DNA from: Bacteroidales bacterium
GTDB lineage: Bacteria; Bacteroidota; Bacteroidia; Bacteroidales; UBA932
Length of the DNA stretch: 33,492 bases
Direction of reading: 5' to 3'
Assembly (NCBI GenBank): GCA_016295245.1
Contig: JAEDLO010000008.1
Span: forward strand, 1 to 33,492
Positions within the stretch are counted from its first letter, which is position 1; each line of letters opens with the position of its first letter. Positions 25,749 through 33,038 of this stretch are shown one piece after another. Both the position numbers and the translations under genes were made by a program. The notes beneath the pieces are model-generated. The model saw nothing but the letters and a program-made list of their open reading frames with translations, was not told where the DNA came from and searched no databases.

Positions 25749-27806
25749 ATGGAAAACAAATATGAATTCTTGAGCAAGTATGCGGTCAACCTCAACGAGG
25801 CCGCCGCAAAAGGAAAACTCGATCCTGTCATCGGCAGGGACGAGGAGATCAGACGCGTGCTCCAGATTCTGAGCAGGCGTACTAAGAACAACCCTATCCT
25901 GGTGGGCGAACCCGGTGTGGGTAAGACAGCCATATCCGAAGGCATAGCCACCAAGATAGTAAACGGCCAGGTTCCAGAGAACCTCAAGAGCCGCAAGGTA
26001 TATTCACTCGATATGGGTGCGCTCATCGCGGGCGCGAAGTATCAGGGAGAGTTCGAGGAGAGGCTCAAGGGCGTTGTCAAGGAAGTTGTTGACAGCGATT
26101 CCGAAATCATCCTCTTCATCGACGAAATCCACACCCTCGTGGGCGCGGGAAGGAGTTCGGGTGCAATGGATGCTTCCAACATCCTCAAGCCGGCTCTTGC
26201 CCGAGGCGAACTGCGCACCATCGGTTCGACCACCCTGGACGAGTACCAGAAGTACTTCGAGCAGGACAAGGCCCTCGAAAGGCGTTTCCAGAAGGTGATG
26301 GTTGACGAGCCGACCCCGGCCGAATCCATTGCCATCCTGCGTGGCTTGAAGGAGAAATACGAGAACCACCACAAGGTATCCATCGAAGACGACGCCCTGA
26401 TTGCCGCCGTCAACCTCTCGCACCGCTACATCAACAACCGTTTCCTGCCGGACAAGGCCATCGACCTGGTGGACGAAGCCGCCTCGAAGCTGCGTCTGGA
26501 GATGAACTCCGTGCCGGAGCCGATTGACGACCTCAACAGCCGCATCCGCCAGCTGGAAATCGAAAAGGAGGCCATCAAGCGCGAAGGCGTCAGCCTCAAA
26601 AGCGAGAAGATCGATCAGGAGCTGAAGAAGTGCAAGGAGGAGCGGGATGCGCTCACCAAGCGCTGGGACGCCGAGAAAAATATCGTGCGTGAACTCAATG
26701 ACCTCAGGGCCAAGATTGAGGACGCGAAGCGCGATGCGGCGATAGCCGAACGCTCTGGCGACTACGGCAAGGTGGCCGAAATCCGCTATGGCACCATCGC
26801 GCGAATGCAGAACCGCATTGACGAGCTGAGCGAAAAGCAGGCGGCCATCAAGGACCCAATCATCACCGAGGCGGTCACTCCGGAGGACATCGCCGAGGTC
26901 GTTGCCCGCTGGACCGGCATCCCTGTAGGCAAGATGCTGGAAAGCGACAAGGACAAGCTCCTGAGGATGGAAGAAGCGCTCCACAAGAGAGTGGTAGGCC
27001 AGGACAAGGCCATCAGCGCTGTCTCCGATGCCGTCAGGCGCAGCAGGGCAGGCCTCTCAAATGAGCACCGCCCTATCGGCTCCTTCCTGTTTATGGGCAC
27101 CACCGGCGTGGGTAAGACCGAGCTGGCCAAGGCCCTCGCGGAATTCCTCTTCAACGACGAGTCGATGATGACCCGTATCGATATGAGCGAATACCAGGAA
27201 AGTCACACCGTCAGCAGGCTTATCGGCGCGCCTCCGGGATACGTCGGATACGACGAAGGCGGCCAGCTTACCGAGGCCGTACGGCGCAAGCCATATTCAG
27301 TAGTGCTCCTCGACGAGATCGAGAAGGCCCATCCGGACATCTTCAACATCCTGCTTCAGGTAATGGATGACGGAAGGCTCACCGACAACAAGGGACGCAC
27401 GGTGGACTTCAAAAACACCATACTGATTATGACCTCCAACATCAAGGAAGAGGAGCTCAGGCTACGTATGAGGCCGGAATTCCTCAACCGAATCGACGAA
27501 ATCATCACCTTCGAACAGCTCGGCAAGGAAGACATCAGACAGATTGTCCGCATCCAGATGCAGCTGCTGCAGCACAAGCTCGAAGAGGAGAACGTCTCAC
27601 TCTACTTCACAAAGAGTTTCGAAGACGATATGGTCGAGAACGGATATGACCCGGTTTACGGCGCCCGTCCGGTCAAAAGGCTCATCCAGCGCGAACTGGT
27701 CAACAAACTCGCCAAAGAAATCCTCGAAGGCAAAATCCGTAAGGACTCAGTCATCGAAGTGGACAGCATCGACGAACAAACCGTGCTGAGGAACAAAAAA
27801 AGTTAA
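25749..27806 (+). CDS. clpB: ClpB disaggregase lacking the N-terminal domain
   Basis: This 685-residue AAA+ chaperone rescues aggregated proteins with DnaK. D1 has Walker A GEPGVGKT (53-60), pore Tyr98 in GAKYQGEF, Walker B LFIDEIH and Arg178-Arg179. A full ClpB-type coiled-coil middle domain (about 255-375, with the [10 protein letters not shown] motif) rules out ClpC or ClpA. D2 has Walker A GTTGVGKT (450-457), pore Tyr498 in GYVGYDEGG and Walker [10 protein letters not shown]. Two things are missing: the ~150-residue N domain, since the protein starts right at D1, and about 20 residues between the D2 MTSN and [10 protein letters not shown] motifs. No other in-frame start exists upstream. 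A terminator-like hairpin abuts the ATG. Confidence 0.95.
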   Translation: MENKYEFLSKYAVNLNEAAAKGKLDPVIGRDEEIRRVLQILSRRTKNNPILVGEPGVGKTAISEGIATKIVNGQVPENLKSRKVYSLDMGALIAGAKYQGEFEERLKGVVKEVVDSDSEIILFIDEIHTLVGAGRSSGAMDASNILKPALARGELRTIGSTTLDEYQKYFEQDKALERRFQKVMVDEPTPAESIAILRGLKEKYENHHKVSIEDDALIAAVNLSHRYINNRFLPDKAIDLVDEAASKLRLEMNSVPEPIDDLNSRIRQLEIEKEAIKREGVSLKSEKIDQELKKCKEERDALTKRWDAEKNIVRELNDLRAKIEDAKRDAAIAERSGDYGKVAEIRYGTIARMQNRIDELSEKQAAIKDPIITEAVTPEDIAEVVARWTGIPVGKMLESDKDKLLRMEEALHKRVVGQDKAISAVSDAVRRSRAGLSNEHRPIGSFLFMGTTGVGKTELAKALAEFLFNDESMMTRIDMSEYQESHTVSRLIGAPPGYVGYDEGGQLTEAVRRKPYSVVLLDEIEKAHPDIFNILLQVMDDGRLTDNKGRTVDFKNTILIMTSNIKEEELRLRMRPEFLNRIDEIITFEQLGKEDIRQIVRIQMQLLQHKLEEENVSLYFTKSFEDDMVENGYDPVYGARPVKRLIQRELVNKLAKEILEGKIRKDSVIEVDSIDEQTVLRNKKS

Positions 27807-27822
27807 AAAAATTTGAAAAAAG

Positions 27823-27853
27823 TTTGGGATTTCAAAAAAAAGACCTACCTTTG
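27823..27853 (+). promoter_or_regulatory. Consensus promoter of tRNA-Gly
   Basis: TTTG (27823-27826), a 19-bp A-rich spacer and TACCTTTG (27846-27853) match TTTG-N19-TAnnTTTG. Transcription should start near 27860, a few bases ahead of the mature tRNA. Confidence 0.8.
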
Positions 27854-27863
27854 TAATCCCAAC

Positions 27864-27936
27864 GCGGAAATAGCTCAGTTGGTAGAGCGCAACCTTGCCA
27901 AGGTTGAGGTCGCGGGTCCGAGCCCCGTTTTCCGCT
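27864..27936 (+). tRNA. tRNA-Gly (anticodon GCC)
   Basis: A 73-nt cloverleaf: acceptor GCGGAAA/TTTCCGC, D arm TAGCTCAGTTGGTAGAGC, anticodon stem-loop CAACC-TTGCCAA-GGTTG (anticodon GCC), T stem GCGGG/CCCGT with one G-T pair. CCA is not encoded. The T loop is TCCGAGC, so the near-universal T at position 55 (pseudouridine) is C. A consensus promoter precedes it and a strong terminator follows, so it is a single-gene transcript. Confidence 0.95.
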
Positions 27937-27946
27937 CAAAGATAGG

Positions 27947-27979
27947 AGAGGTCGACTAAAAAGGGTCGGCCTCTTTTTT
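27947..27979 (+). terminator. Terminator after tRNA-Gly
   Basis: A 10-bp stem AGAGGTCGAC/GTCGGCCTCT (27947-27956 with 27965-27974, one G-T pair) is followed by a run of T (27974-27979). This is a classic intrinsic terminator. Confidence 0.9.
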
Positions 27980-28023
27980 ATTGTCATTATTTGTTCTATC
28001 TTCGCCATCGGCAGCAACTATTC

Positions 28024-28040
28024 CACGGGGTAATACCGTG
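28024..28040 (+). other. Small hairpin upstream of the GH127 gene
   Basis: CACGG/CCGTG arms (28024-28028 with 28036-28040) lie in the 115-bp stretch between the tRNA terminator and the GH127 start. A weak -7-like box TATCTTCG (27997-28004, 7 of 8) is nearby. No convincing promoter was found for this gene. Confidence 0.25.
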
Positions 28041-28094
28041 TCCGCCAAGCCTTCCTACTCCTGAACGAAAGAAACAGAATTCATATAAGCAATC

Positions 28095-30041
28095 ATGAAA
28101 AGACTTTTTTTATTGGCAACGGCAGTCATGATCGCAGTCTCATGCGGTCAGCAGACCGTAGACGAAAGCCTCAAGGCTGTTGACTTCATCCATGTCAACA
28201 TCACAGACAGTTTCTGGAGACCAAGGATGGAGGCCAACGTCAATGTGACCATCCCCCACTCACTTGAAAAATGCGAAGCAGAGGGAAGGTTTGCCAACTT
28301 CCGCAGGGCGGCAGGACTCGAGGAAGGACAGTGGCAGGGCCACTTCGGATTCGACGACAGCGATGTCTACAAGGTGATGGAAGGCATGGCCTTCACCTAC
28401 AACGTAAGCCACGACGAGGCGTTAAGGAAGCAGATGGACGAAATTATTTCACTCATCGGGGCTGCCCAGTGCGAAGATGGTTATCTTTATACTGCTTACC
28501 AGCTCAGAGTGAACGATTATGCCCACCCATGGTGCGTCTACAAGAACGAGCGTTACGACAATCTTGTCAGCAGCCATGAGTTCTACAATATGGGCCACAT
28601 GTATGAAGCTGCAGCCGCACACTATATCGCCACAGGCCAGACCAATTTCCTTGACATCGCGATCAAGAGCGCAGACCACATCTACGACATCTTCGGCCCA
28701 GGCAAGAGAAATGCGATCCCTGGTCACCAGGAAATCGAGCTCGGACTTCTCAAGCTCACACGCTGCACAGGCAATCCAAAATATGCAGAGCTCGCCAAGC
28801 TTTTCCTTGACAGACGCGGTCACGGACTCGATGATGCATCTGCATACAACCAGAATGACGAGCCTGTGACTGAGCAGAAATATGCGAGAGGACATGCTGT
28901 GCGCGCGAATTATATGTACAGCGCGATGACCGACGTCGCAATGCTTCTTGACGACAGCGAATACGCAAAGGCCGTGGACAATCTCTGGGAAGACGTTGTC
29001 AATACCAAGTTCTACATCACAGGAGGCTTCGGCGCGCGCTACGACGGCGAATCATACGGTGATTCATACGAACTCCCCAATGCTTCATACAACGAGACCT
29101 GCGCAGCTATCGCCGGTGCATACTGGAACCAGAGGATGTTCCTCCTCCACGGAGAATCCAAGTATGTCGACGTACTCGAAAGAGTCATGTACAACGGACT
29201 TATCTCAGGTATCTCCCTTGACGGAACAAAGTTCTTCTACCCTAACCCGCTCATAGCAGACGGAACATACAATTTCAATCAGGGCAATCCTGGACGTTCA
29301 GAATGGTTCAACTGCAGCTGCTGCCCTACCAATGACTGCCGCTTCATGTCATCGATACCCGGCTACGTCTATGCTACCAAGGGCAACGCCATCTACGAGA
29401 ATCTCTATGTATCCAACGAGGCGGAGATCACTCTCGGCAAGTCTCTCGTGAAGCTTAGTGTCGACACTGATTATCCATGGGCAGGTGATGTGCGCACCAC
29501 CATTAAAGTGGAGAAGCCTCTTACATTTGCCATGAACCTCCGCATTCCTATGTGGGCACAGGGCAAGCCTGTACCAGGAGATCTGTATTCGTATGTAGAT
29601 TCTTCAGCTGAAGAAATCACCATCAGCGTGAATGGAGAGAAGGCAGCCTATACCATCGTTGACGGCTATGCAAGCGTAGAGCGCAAATGGAGCGATGGAG
29701 ACGTCATTGAGATCAACCTCCCTATGCCTGTTCGCGAGGTCGTAGCAAACGACAAGGTCGAGGCTGACAGAGGACTCGTGGCCATCGAGAGAGGTCCTAT
29801 CGTATACTGCTTCGAAGAGATCGACAACGGAAAGGTCATCAAGGCAGCAGGCAAGAACAGCCTCGAAGATGCCAAGAAAGCAGAAATTCTCATCAGCAAG
29901 ACAGCCGAATTCACTCCTTCATTCCAGGCCGACCTTCTCGGCGGTGTAGTAACTCTCAGCGACGGATCCCTCACCGCCGTCCCATACTGCGTCTGGGACA
30001 ATAGAGGCGACGGCCAGATGACCGTATGGCTCAAGAAATAA
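28095..30041 (+). CDS. GH127 beta-L-arabinofuranosidase lipoprotein
   Basis: A 648-residue lipoprotein (lipobox AVSC, Cys17) with the DUF1680/GH127 architecture. A helical barrel is followed by beta domains from about 415. Active-site segments are complete: DGESYGDSYELPN with probable acid/base Glu319, NETCAAIA with zinc ligands Glu334 and Cys336, and NCSCCPTN with nucleophile Cys409 and Cys410. The enzyme releases beta-L-arabinofuranose, as from hydroxyproline-linked or pectic arabinans. The gene stands alone after tRNA-Gly. It contains 13 CATG tetranucleotides and favours TCA and AGA codons, unlike the core genes, which suggests recent acquisition. Confidence 0.93.
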   Translation: MKRLFLLATAVMIAVSCGQQTVDESLKAVDFIHVNITDSFWRPRMEANVNVTIPHSLEKCEAEGRFANFRRAAGLEEGQWQGHFGFDDSDVYKVMEGMAFTYNVSHDEALRKQMDEIISLIGAAQCEDGYLYTAYQLRVNDYAHPWCVYKNERYDNLVSSHEFYNMGHMYEAAAAHYIATGQTNFLDIAIKSADHIYDIFGPGKRNAIPGHQEIELGLLKLTRCTGNPKYAELAKLFLDRRGHGLDDASAYNQNDEPVTEQKYARGHAVRANYMYSAMTDVAMLLDDSEYAKAVDNLWEDVVNTKFYITGGFGARYDGESYGDSYELPNASYNETCAAIAGAYWNQRMFLLHGESKYVDVLERVMYNGLISGISLDGTKFFYPNPLIADGTYNFNQGNPGRSEWFNCSCCPTNDCRFMSSIPGYVYATKGNAIYENLYVSNEAEITLGKSLVKLSVDTDYPWAGDVRTTIKVEKPLTFAMNLRIPMWAQGKPVPGDLYSYVDSSAEEITISVNGEKAAYTIVDGYASVERKWSDGDVIEINLPMPVREVVANDKVEADRGLVAIERGPIVYCFEEIDNGKVIKAAGKNSLEDAKKAEILISKTAEFTPSFQADLLGGVVTLSDGSLTAVPYCVWDNRGDGQMTVWLKK

Positions 30042-30072
30042 GCACGGTGAAATGCAATGCCGCAGGTGCGGG

Positions 30073-30189
30073 CGGCTGTCTCCTCCGGGGCCCGTGCCCA
30101 CCCTCGGGCACGTTAGAGGGAGGGGCCCACAAGCGAAGCGCAGTGGGAGGGATGGAGCGAAGCGGAAGGTCTCCGGAGGAGAGCAGCCG
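30073..30189. repeat. Large cruciform-forming intergenic element with two GCGAAGC mini-hairpins
   Basis: Outer arms CGGCTG-TCTCCTCCGG (30073-30088) and CCGGAGGAGA-G-CAGCCG (30173-30189) pair over 16 bp with one bulged G. Inside are a hairpin CGTGCCC/GGGCACG (30093-30099 with 30106-30112), a hairpin CCCAC/GTGGG (30126-30130 with 30143-30147), and two copies of GCGAAGC (30133-30139, 30157-30163), a sequence known to fold as a very stable DNA mini-hairpin. No protein is encoded. It may be a dispersed REP-like element or a structured RNA. Confidence 0.6.
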
Positions 30190-30217
30190 TCGCTCAGAGG
30201 CAATATAATATAAAAAA

Positions 30218-30241
30218 GAGGATGACCGCTCGGTCATCCTC
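30218..30241 (-). terminator. Terminator of the small outer-membrane barrel gene
   Basis: GAGGATGACCG (30218-30228) and CGGTCATCCTC (30231-30241) form an 11-bp stem, followed on the minus strand by TTTTTT (30212-30217). The stem text nearly repeats that of the terminator at 17735-17773. Confidence 0.9.
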
Positions 30242-30264
30242 CATTCGATTCAGGACCAACGCCA

Positions 30265-30906
30265 TCAGAAGATGTAGCTGATGCCCGCCTTGATGCTGTG
30301 ATGGTGGAGTGTGAGATTGTCCACTTTGGTGCGGTTGACCAGACCATAATCATAGCCGACCTTGATTCTCCAGTGGCGGCAGACGTCAAGGCCGATACCG
30401 CCACCGATCTTGATGTCACAACGCTTGTACTTGCTGTCCTCACCCCAGAGTGCGACAGGGTCAGATTTGTTTGTTCCCGAACTGCTTCCGATTGAGGTAT
30501 CAACCTTGTTCACATAGTCCGCATACAGTCCAAAACTTGCGGTCGGACCGGCAAATACGAAAATCCGTGCATCCGGTGTGATTTCGTAGCCGTAGTTGAA
30601 CATCAGAGGAATGTTGAGATAATGCTCATTGAAGGTGCTCTTGGATGTCACGCTGGCACCGAAGATTCCCGCAGAAACGGCTGAACTGCTTGTCAGAAAA
30701 TTGTACTCGACGGCGGGGCTGAACTCCAGTCCGCGCCAGAGAGGAAGATTGTAGCCCAGGCTCACATTGAATCCGTTGTACCAGCTGTTGTCGCCTTTCG
30801 ACGGATTCATACTTGTTCCAGAATAGCCCGCACCGACATTAAGCTGTGCGAATGCAGAACTTGCGGCCACTGCAAGAGCGGCGAGAGTAATAATAATTTT
30901 TTTCAT
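30265..30906 (-). CDS. Small outer-membrane beta-barrel protein (PorT-like)
   Basis: A 213-residue protein with a Sec signal ending ASSAFA-Q, then alternating amphipathic strands (LNVGAGYSGTSMNP; YNGFNVSLGYNLP; IKVGYDYGLVNRTK) and a C-terminal aromatic (AGISYIF), the BAM recognition signature. An 8-stranded barrel is likely. Function is unknown; related proteins include adhesin-like and porin-like barrels. It is divergent from the AraC regulator, with palindromes between them, so it may be a target of that regulator. It contains no CATG, in line with core genes, although its length makes this weak evidence. Confidence 0.85.
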   Translation of the reverse strand: MKKIIITLAALAVAASSAFAQLNVGAGYSGTSMNPSKGDNSWYNGFNVSLGYNLPLWRGLEFSPAVEYNFLTSSSAVSAGIFGASVTSKSTFNEHYLNIPLMFNYGYEITPDARIFVFAGPTASFGLYADYVNKVDTSIGSSSGTNKSDPVALWGEDSKYKRCDIKIGGGIGLDVCRHWRIKVGYDYGLVNRTKVDNLTLHHHSIKAGISYIF

Positions 30907-30932
30907 TTTTTATCATTTGTTTGATTCCTTTG

Positions 30933-30940
30933 CAAAAGTA
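30933..30940 (-). promoter_or_regulatory. Putative -7 box of the barrel gene
   Basis: TACTTTTG on the minus strand matches TAnnTTTG; the predicted start is near 30926, 19 nt before the ATG. No -33 TTTG is seen. Confidence 0.5.
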
Positions 30941-30956
30941 GCCTTATCTATTCAAC

Positions 30957-31018
30957 ATATGGATATTCACTTTTCCATATCTGTTATCCCGATTTCCATT
31001 ATTAGGAAATCAGGATAA
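30957..31018. promoter_or_regulatory. Two palindromes between the barrel gene and the AraC regulator, candidate operators
   Basis: Palindrome 1: ATATGGA (30957-30963) and TCCATAT (30974-30980). Palindrome 2: TTATCCcGATTTCC (30984-30997) and GGAAATCaGGATAA (31005-31018), 13 of 14 bases matching around a 7-nt loop. Both lie between the divergent -7 boxes. They could be binding sites for the AraC protein or, for the second, a hairpin in DNA. Confidence 0.5.
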
Positions 31019-31037
31019 TTGAAACCGAAAAAACTTA

Positions 31038-31045
31038 TAATTTTG
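31038..31045 (+). promoter_or_regulatory. Putative -7 box of the AraC-DUF5692 operon
   Basis: TAATTTTG matches TAnnTTTG; transcription would start near 31052, 13 nt before the ATG. The -33 region overlaps palindrome 2, which suggests regulation. Confidence 0.5.
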
Positions 31046-31064
31046 TTCAGGCATACACATCAAC

Positions 31065-31979
31065 ATGACAGACCCTTATTACGAGATTGACATAGCACAA
31101 CTGGCTCAGATGACAGGCCTGGCAGACGTAACTGCAATGTCAAAGGATTTCATCATTACCCGCATCTGCGGTGAGGAAGCCCTTTCCCTGCTTCAGTACC
31201 CTGTACGTCTGAACGCCTATGCTGCAATCTATTGTACCCGGGGTCAATTTGATATCGACATCAATGTGACCACCTACAGGATAGTCAAGGACACCATGCT
31301 GTTCTATATTCCAGGAAGCACCATGCAAATCCAGAAGAGCGAATTGGATAATCTTCTTTCTAGCGAGGCGGTGCTGGTGGTATCTACAAGAAAATTCCTC
31401 AAAGACGGTGTTTTCAACATCAACACCGCATTGGAGAGAAGCGTAAAGTTGACAAACAATCCGTGTATTCACATTGACGAAGACGGGCAAAAGATATTGG
31501 CCGACTACTATACTCTGGTTTCAGACCTGTACGCTAGCCGGCTCGTGGGAACGGAGAATGCCATCCGCTCGATAGGGTCATCCCTGATGCACCTCCTGGG
31601 TAATCTCTGGAAGGACGAGTTGTCCAGACAACTTGTTTCCAAGCCATACCAGACCCGGGCCAGGGCCAGATATGAGGAGTTTCTCGCTTTGGTATCCGAG
31701 AACTTTATGACGGAAAGGAGCGTAGCGTTCTATGCGGAGAGGATGTGTATGACGCCCAAATACCTTTCAACTCTGGTCAAGGACGCAAGCGGAAAGACTG
31801 CCACAGAGTGGATAGACGCCTTTCTGCTGCTTGAGGCGGAAAATCTGTTGATTTATTCTGAGCTGACCGTCAAGGAGATAGGCTACAGGCTCCACTTCCA
31901 GTCCATTCCTTCCTTCCACAAGTTCTTCAAGAAACAGACGGGGATGACTCCCAACGAATACAGGAACACCAAACAATAA
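31065..31979 (+). CDS. AraC-family transcriptional regulator
   Basis: The 304 residues comprise an N-terminal cupin-like sensing domain (about 40-150; AAIYCTRGQFDIDIN, then MLFYIPGSTMQI) and a C-terminal double HTH (about 205-300; SVAFYAERMCMTPKYLSTLV, then ELTVKEIGYRLHFQSIPSFH and FFKKQTGMTPNEYR). It likely binds a small-molecule ligand and DNA in the cytoplasm. It lies 21 bp ahead of the DUF5692-like gene and is divergent from the barrel gene, with candidate operators between. CATG occurs three times, including at its own start codon, unlike the core genes. Confidence 0.95.
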   Translation: MTDPYYEIDIAQLAQMTGLADVTAMSKDFIITRICGEEALSLLQYPVRLNAYAAIYCTRGQFDIDINVTTYRIVKDTMLFYIPGSTMQIQKSELDNLLSSEAVLVVSTRKFLKDGVFNINTALERSVKLTNNPCIHIDEDGQKILADYYTLVSDLYASRLVGTENAIRSIGSSLMHLLGNLWKDELSRQLVSKPYQTRARARYEEFLALVSENFMTERSVAFYAERMCMTPKYLSTLVKDASGKTATEWIDAFLLLEAENLLIYSELTVKEIGYRLHFQSIPSFHKFFKKQTGMTPNEYRNTKQ

Positions 31980-32000
31980 CCACATAAAAACCAATTCATT

Positions 32001-33038
32001 ATGCTATTTCACGTCTATGGAGATATGGCTGCATATCAATGGATTGCCATGTTGGGCGTCCTTGTCGGCCTGATCCTTCTCAACGAGTTTGCACGCAAGA
32101 CCAAATTCGGCGGTGCAGTAATGTTTTTTGCCGTTCCGGCTATTCTGACCGTATATTTTGTGGCCATTCAGATTGGCGCGGCCACGGGAGCCGAATGGGC
32201 ACTGAACAACCAGACCTACATCTATATGAACGGTTGGTTCCACTATGCCAAGCTCTACGCCGCCCTTGCCGGATGTATAGGCTTCATGATGATCAAATAC
32301 GGCTGGGGCATAGGCAAGCAGCACTGGTTCAAGCCGTTCCCGTTCGTAATCGTCGCCATCAATATCCTCATCGCGGTGGCATCCGATTTCGAAACGGCTA
32401 TCAAGGGCTGGAACAGCTGGTTCCTATCTCCGGAGCAGGTTTGGCTCTACGGAGGATGGCATAATGTGATGAACGGCATAGCCGGCATTCTCAACATCTT
32501 TTGTATGACAGCCTGGTGGAGCGTCTATTCATCAAAAGACAAGACTGACATGCTCTGGCCTGACATGACCTGGGTTTATATCCTTGTCTATGATGTATGG
32601 AATTTTGCCTACACATACAACTGTCTTCCTACTCATTCGTGGTTCTGCGGCATCGCCCTTCTCCTCGCTCCTACCGTTGCTGCAATATGCTGGAACAAGG
32701 GTGCCTGGATTCAGAACCGCGCAAACACTCTCGCAATCTGGTGTATGTTCGCCCAGGTTTATCCTCTCTTCCAGTGTACCGCCCTTGACGGCAGTTCAAG
32801 CAAATGGGCTACCCTTCCTACCCTGTACGCGGACGGAACCCTCAACGGAATAGTCGAAGGGGGAAGTGCCAATGCAGATCCGACAGCAATGACTGTCGTC
32901 AGCGCCCTTGCCCTGCTTGTGAACATTATTGCCCTCGGCTACATCATCTACGAGTCGAAGAGGCGCCACATAAATCCTTACAAGGAGGATGTCTTCGTAA
33001 ACCAGAAGTACTACAAAGACGCCGCAGCGCGCATCTAA
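32001..33038 (+). CDS. Polytopic membrane protein of the DUF5692 type, function unknown
   Basis: A 345-residue inner-membrane protein with about nine hydrophobic segments and no signal peptide. I recognise the DUF5692 pattern: LYAALAGCIGFM, GGWHNVMNGIAGILNI, DMLWPDMTWVYILVYDVWNF, PTHSWFCGIALLL and NTLAIWCMFAQVYP. Conserved Trp, His, Asp and Asn residues within or next to helices suggest a ligand- or metal-handling pocket, but no enzymatic or transport motif is known to me. It is probably co-transcribed with the AraC gene, which may sense its substrate or product. Four CATG copies suggest it travelled with that gene. Confidence 0.75.
   Translation: MLFHVYGDMAAYQWIAMLGVLVGLILLNEFARKTKFGGAVMFFAVPAILTVYFVAIQIGAATGAEWALNNQTYIYMNGWFHYAKLYAALAGCIGFMMIKYGWGIGKQHWFKPFPFVIVAINILIAVASDFETAIKGWNSWFLSPEQVWLYGGWHNVMNGIAGILNIFCMTAWWSVYSSKDKTDMLWPDMTWVYILVYDVWNFAYTYNCLPTHSWFCGIALLLAPTVAAICWNKGAWIQNRANTLAIWCMFAQVYPLFQCTALDGSSSKWATLPTLYADGTLNGIVEGGSANADPTAMTVVSALALLVNIIALGYIIYESKRRHINPYKEDVFVNQKYYKDAAARI

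Noticed and set aside
26004..26984. 326-codon open frame on the minus strand opposite clpB
   Set aside because: It is a complementary-strand shadow of conserved D1 and middle-domain sequence; no promoter or family match.
25749..27806. ClpC or ClpA instead of ClpB
   Set aside because: The long four-helix middle domain with the [10 protein letters not shown] motif and the lack of a ClpP-binding loop indicate ClpB.
27900..27936. Attachment site duplication of the tRNA-Gly 3' end
   Set aside because: I searched by eye for the T-arm and acceptor sequence up to 33.5 kb and found no second copy, and no integrase is present in the window.
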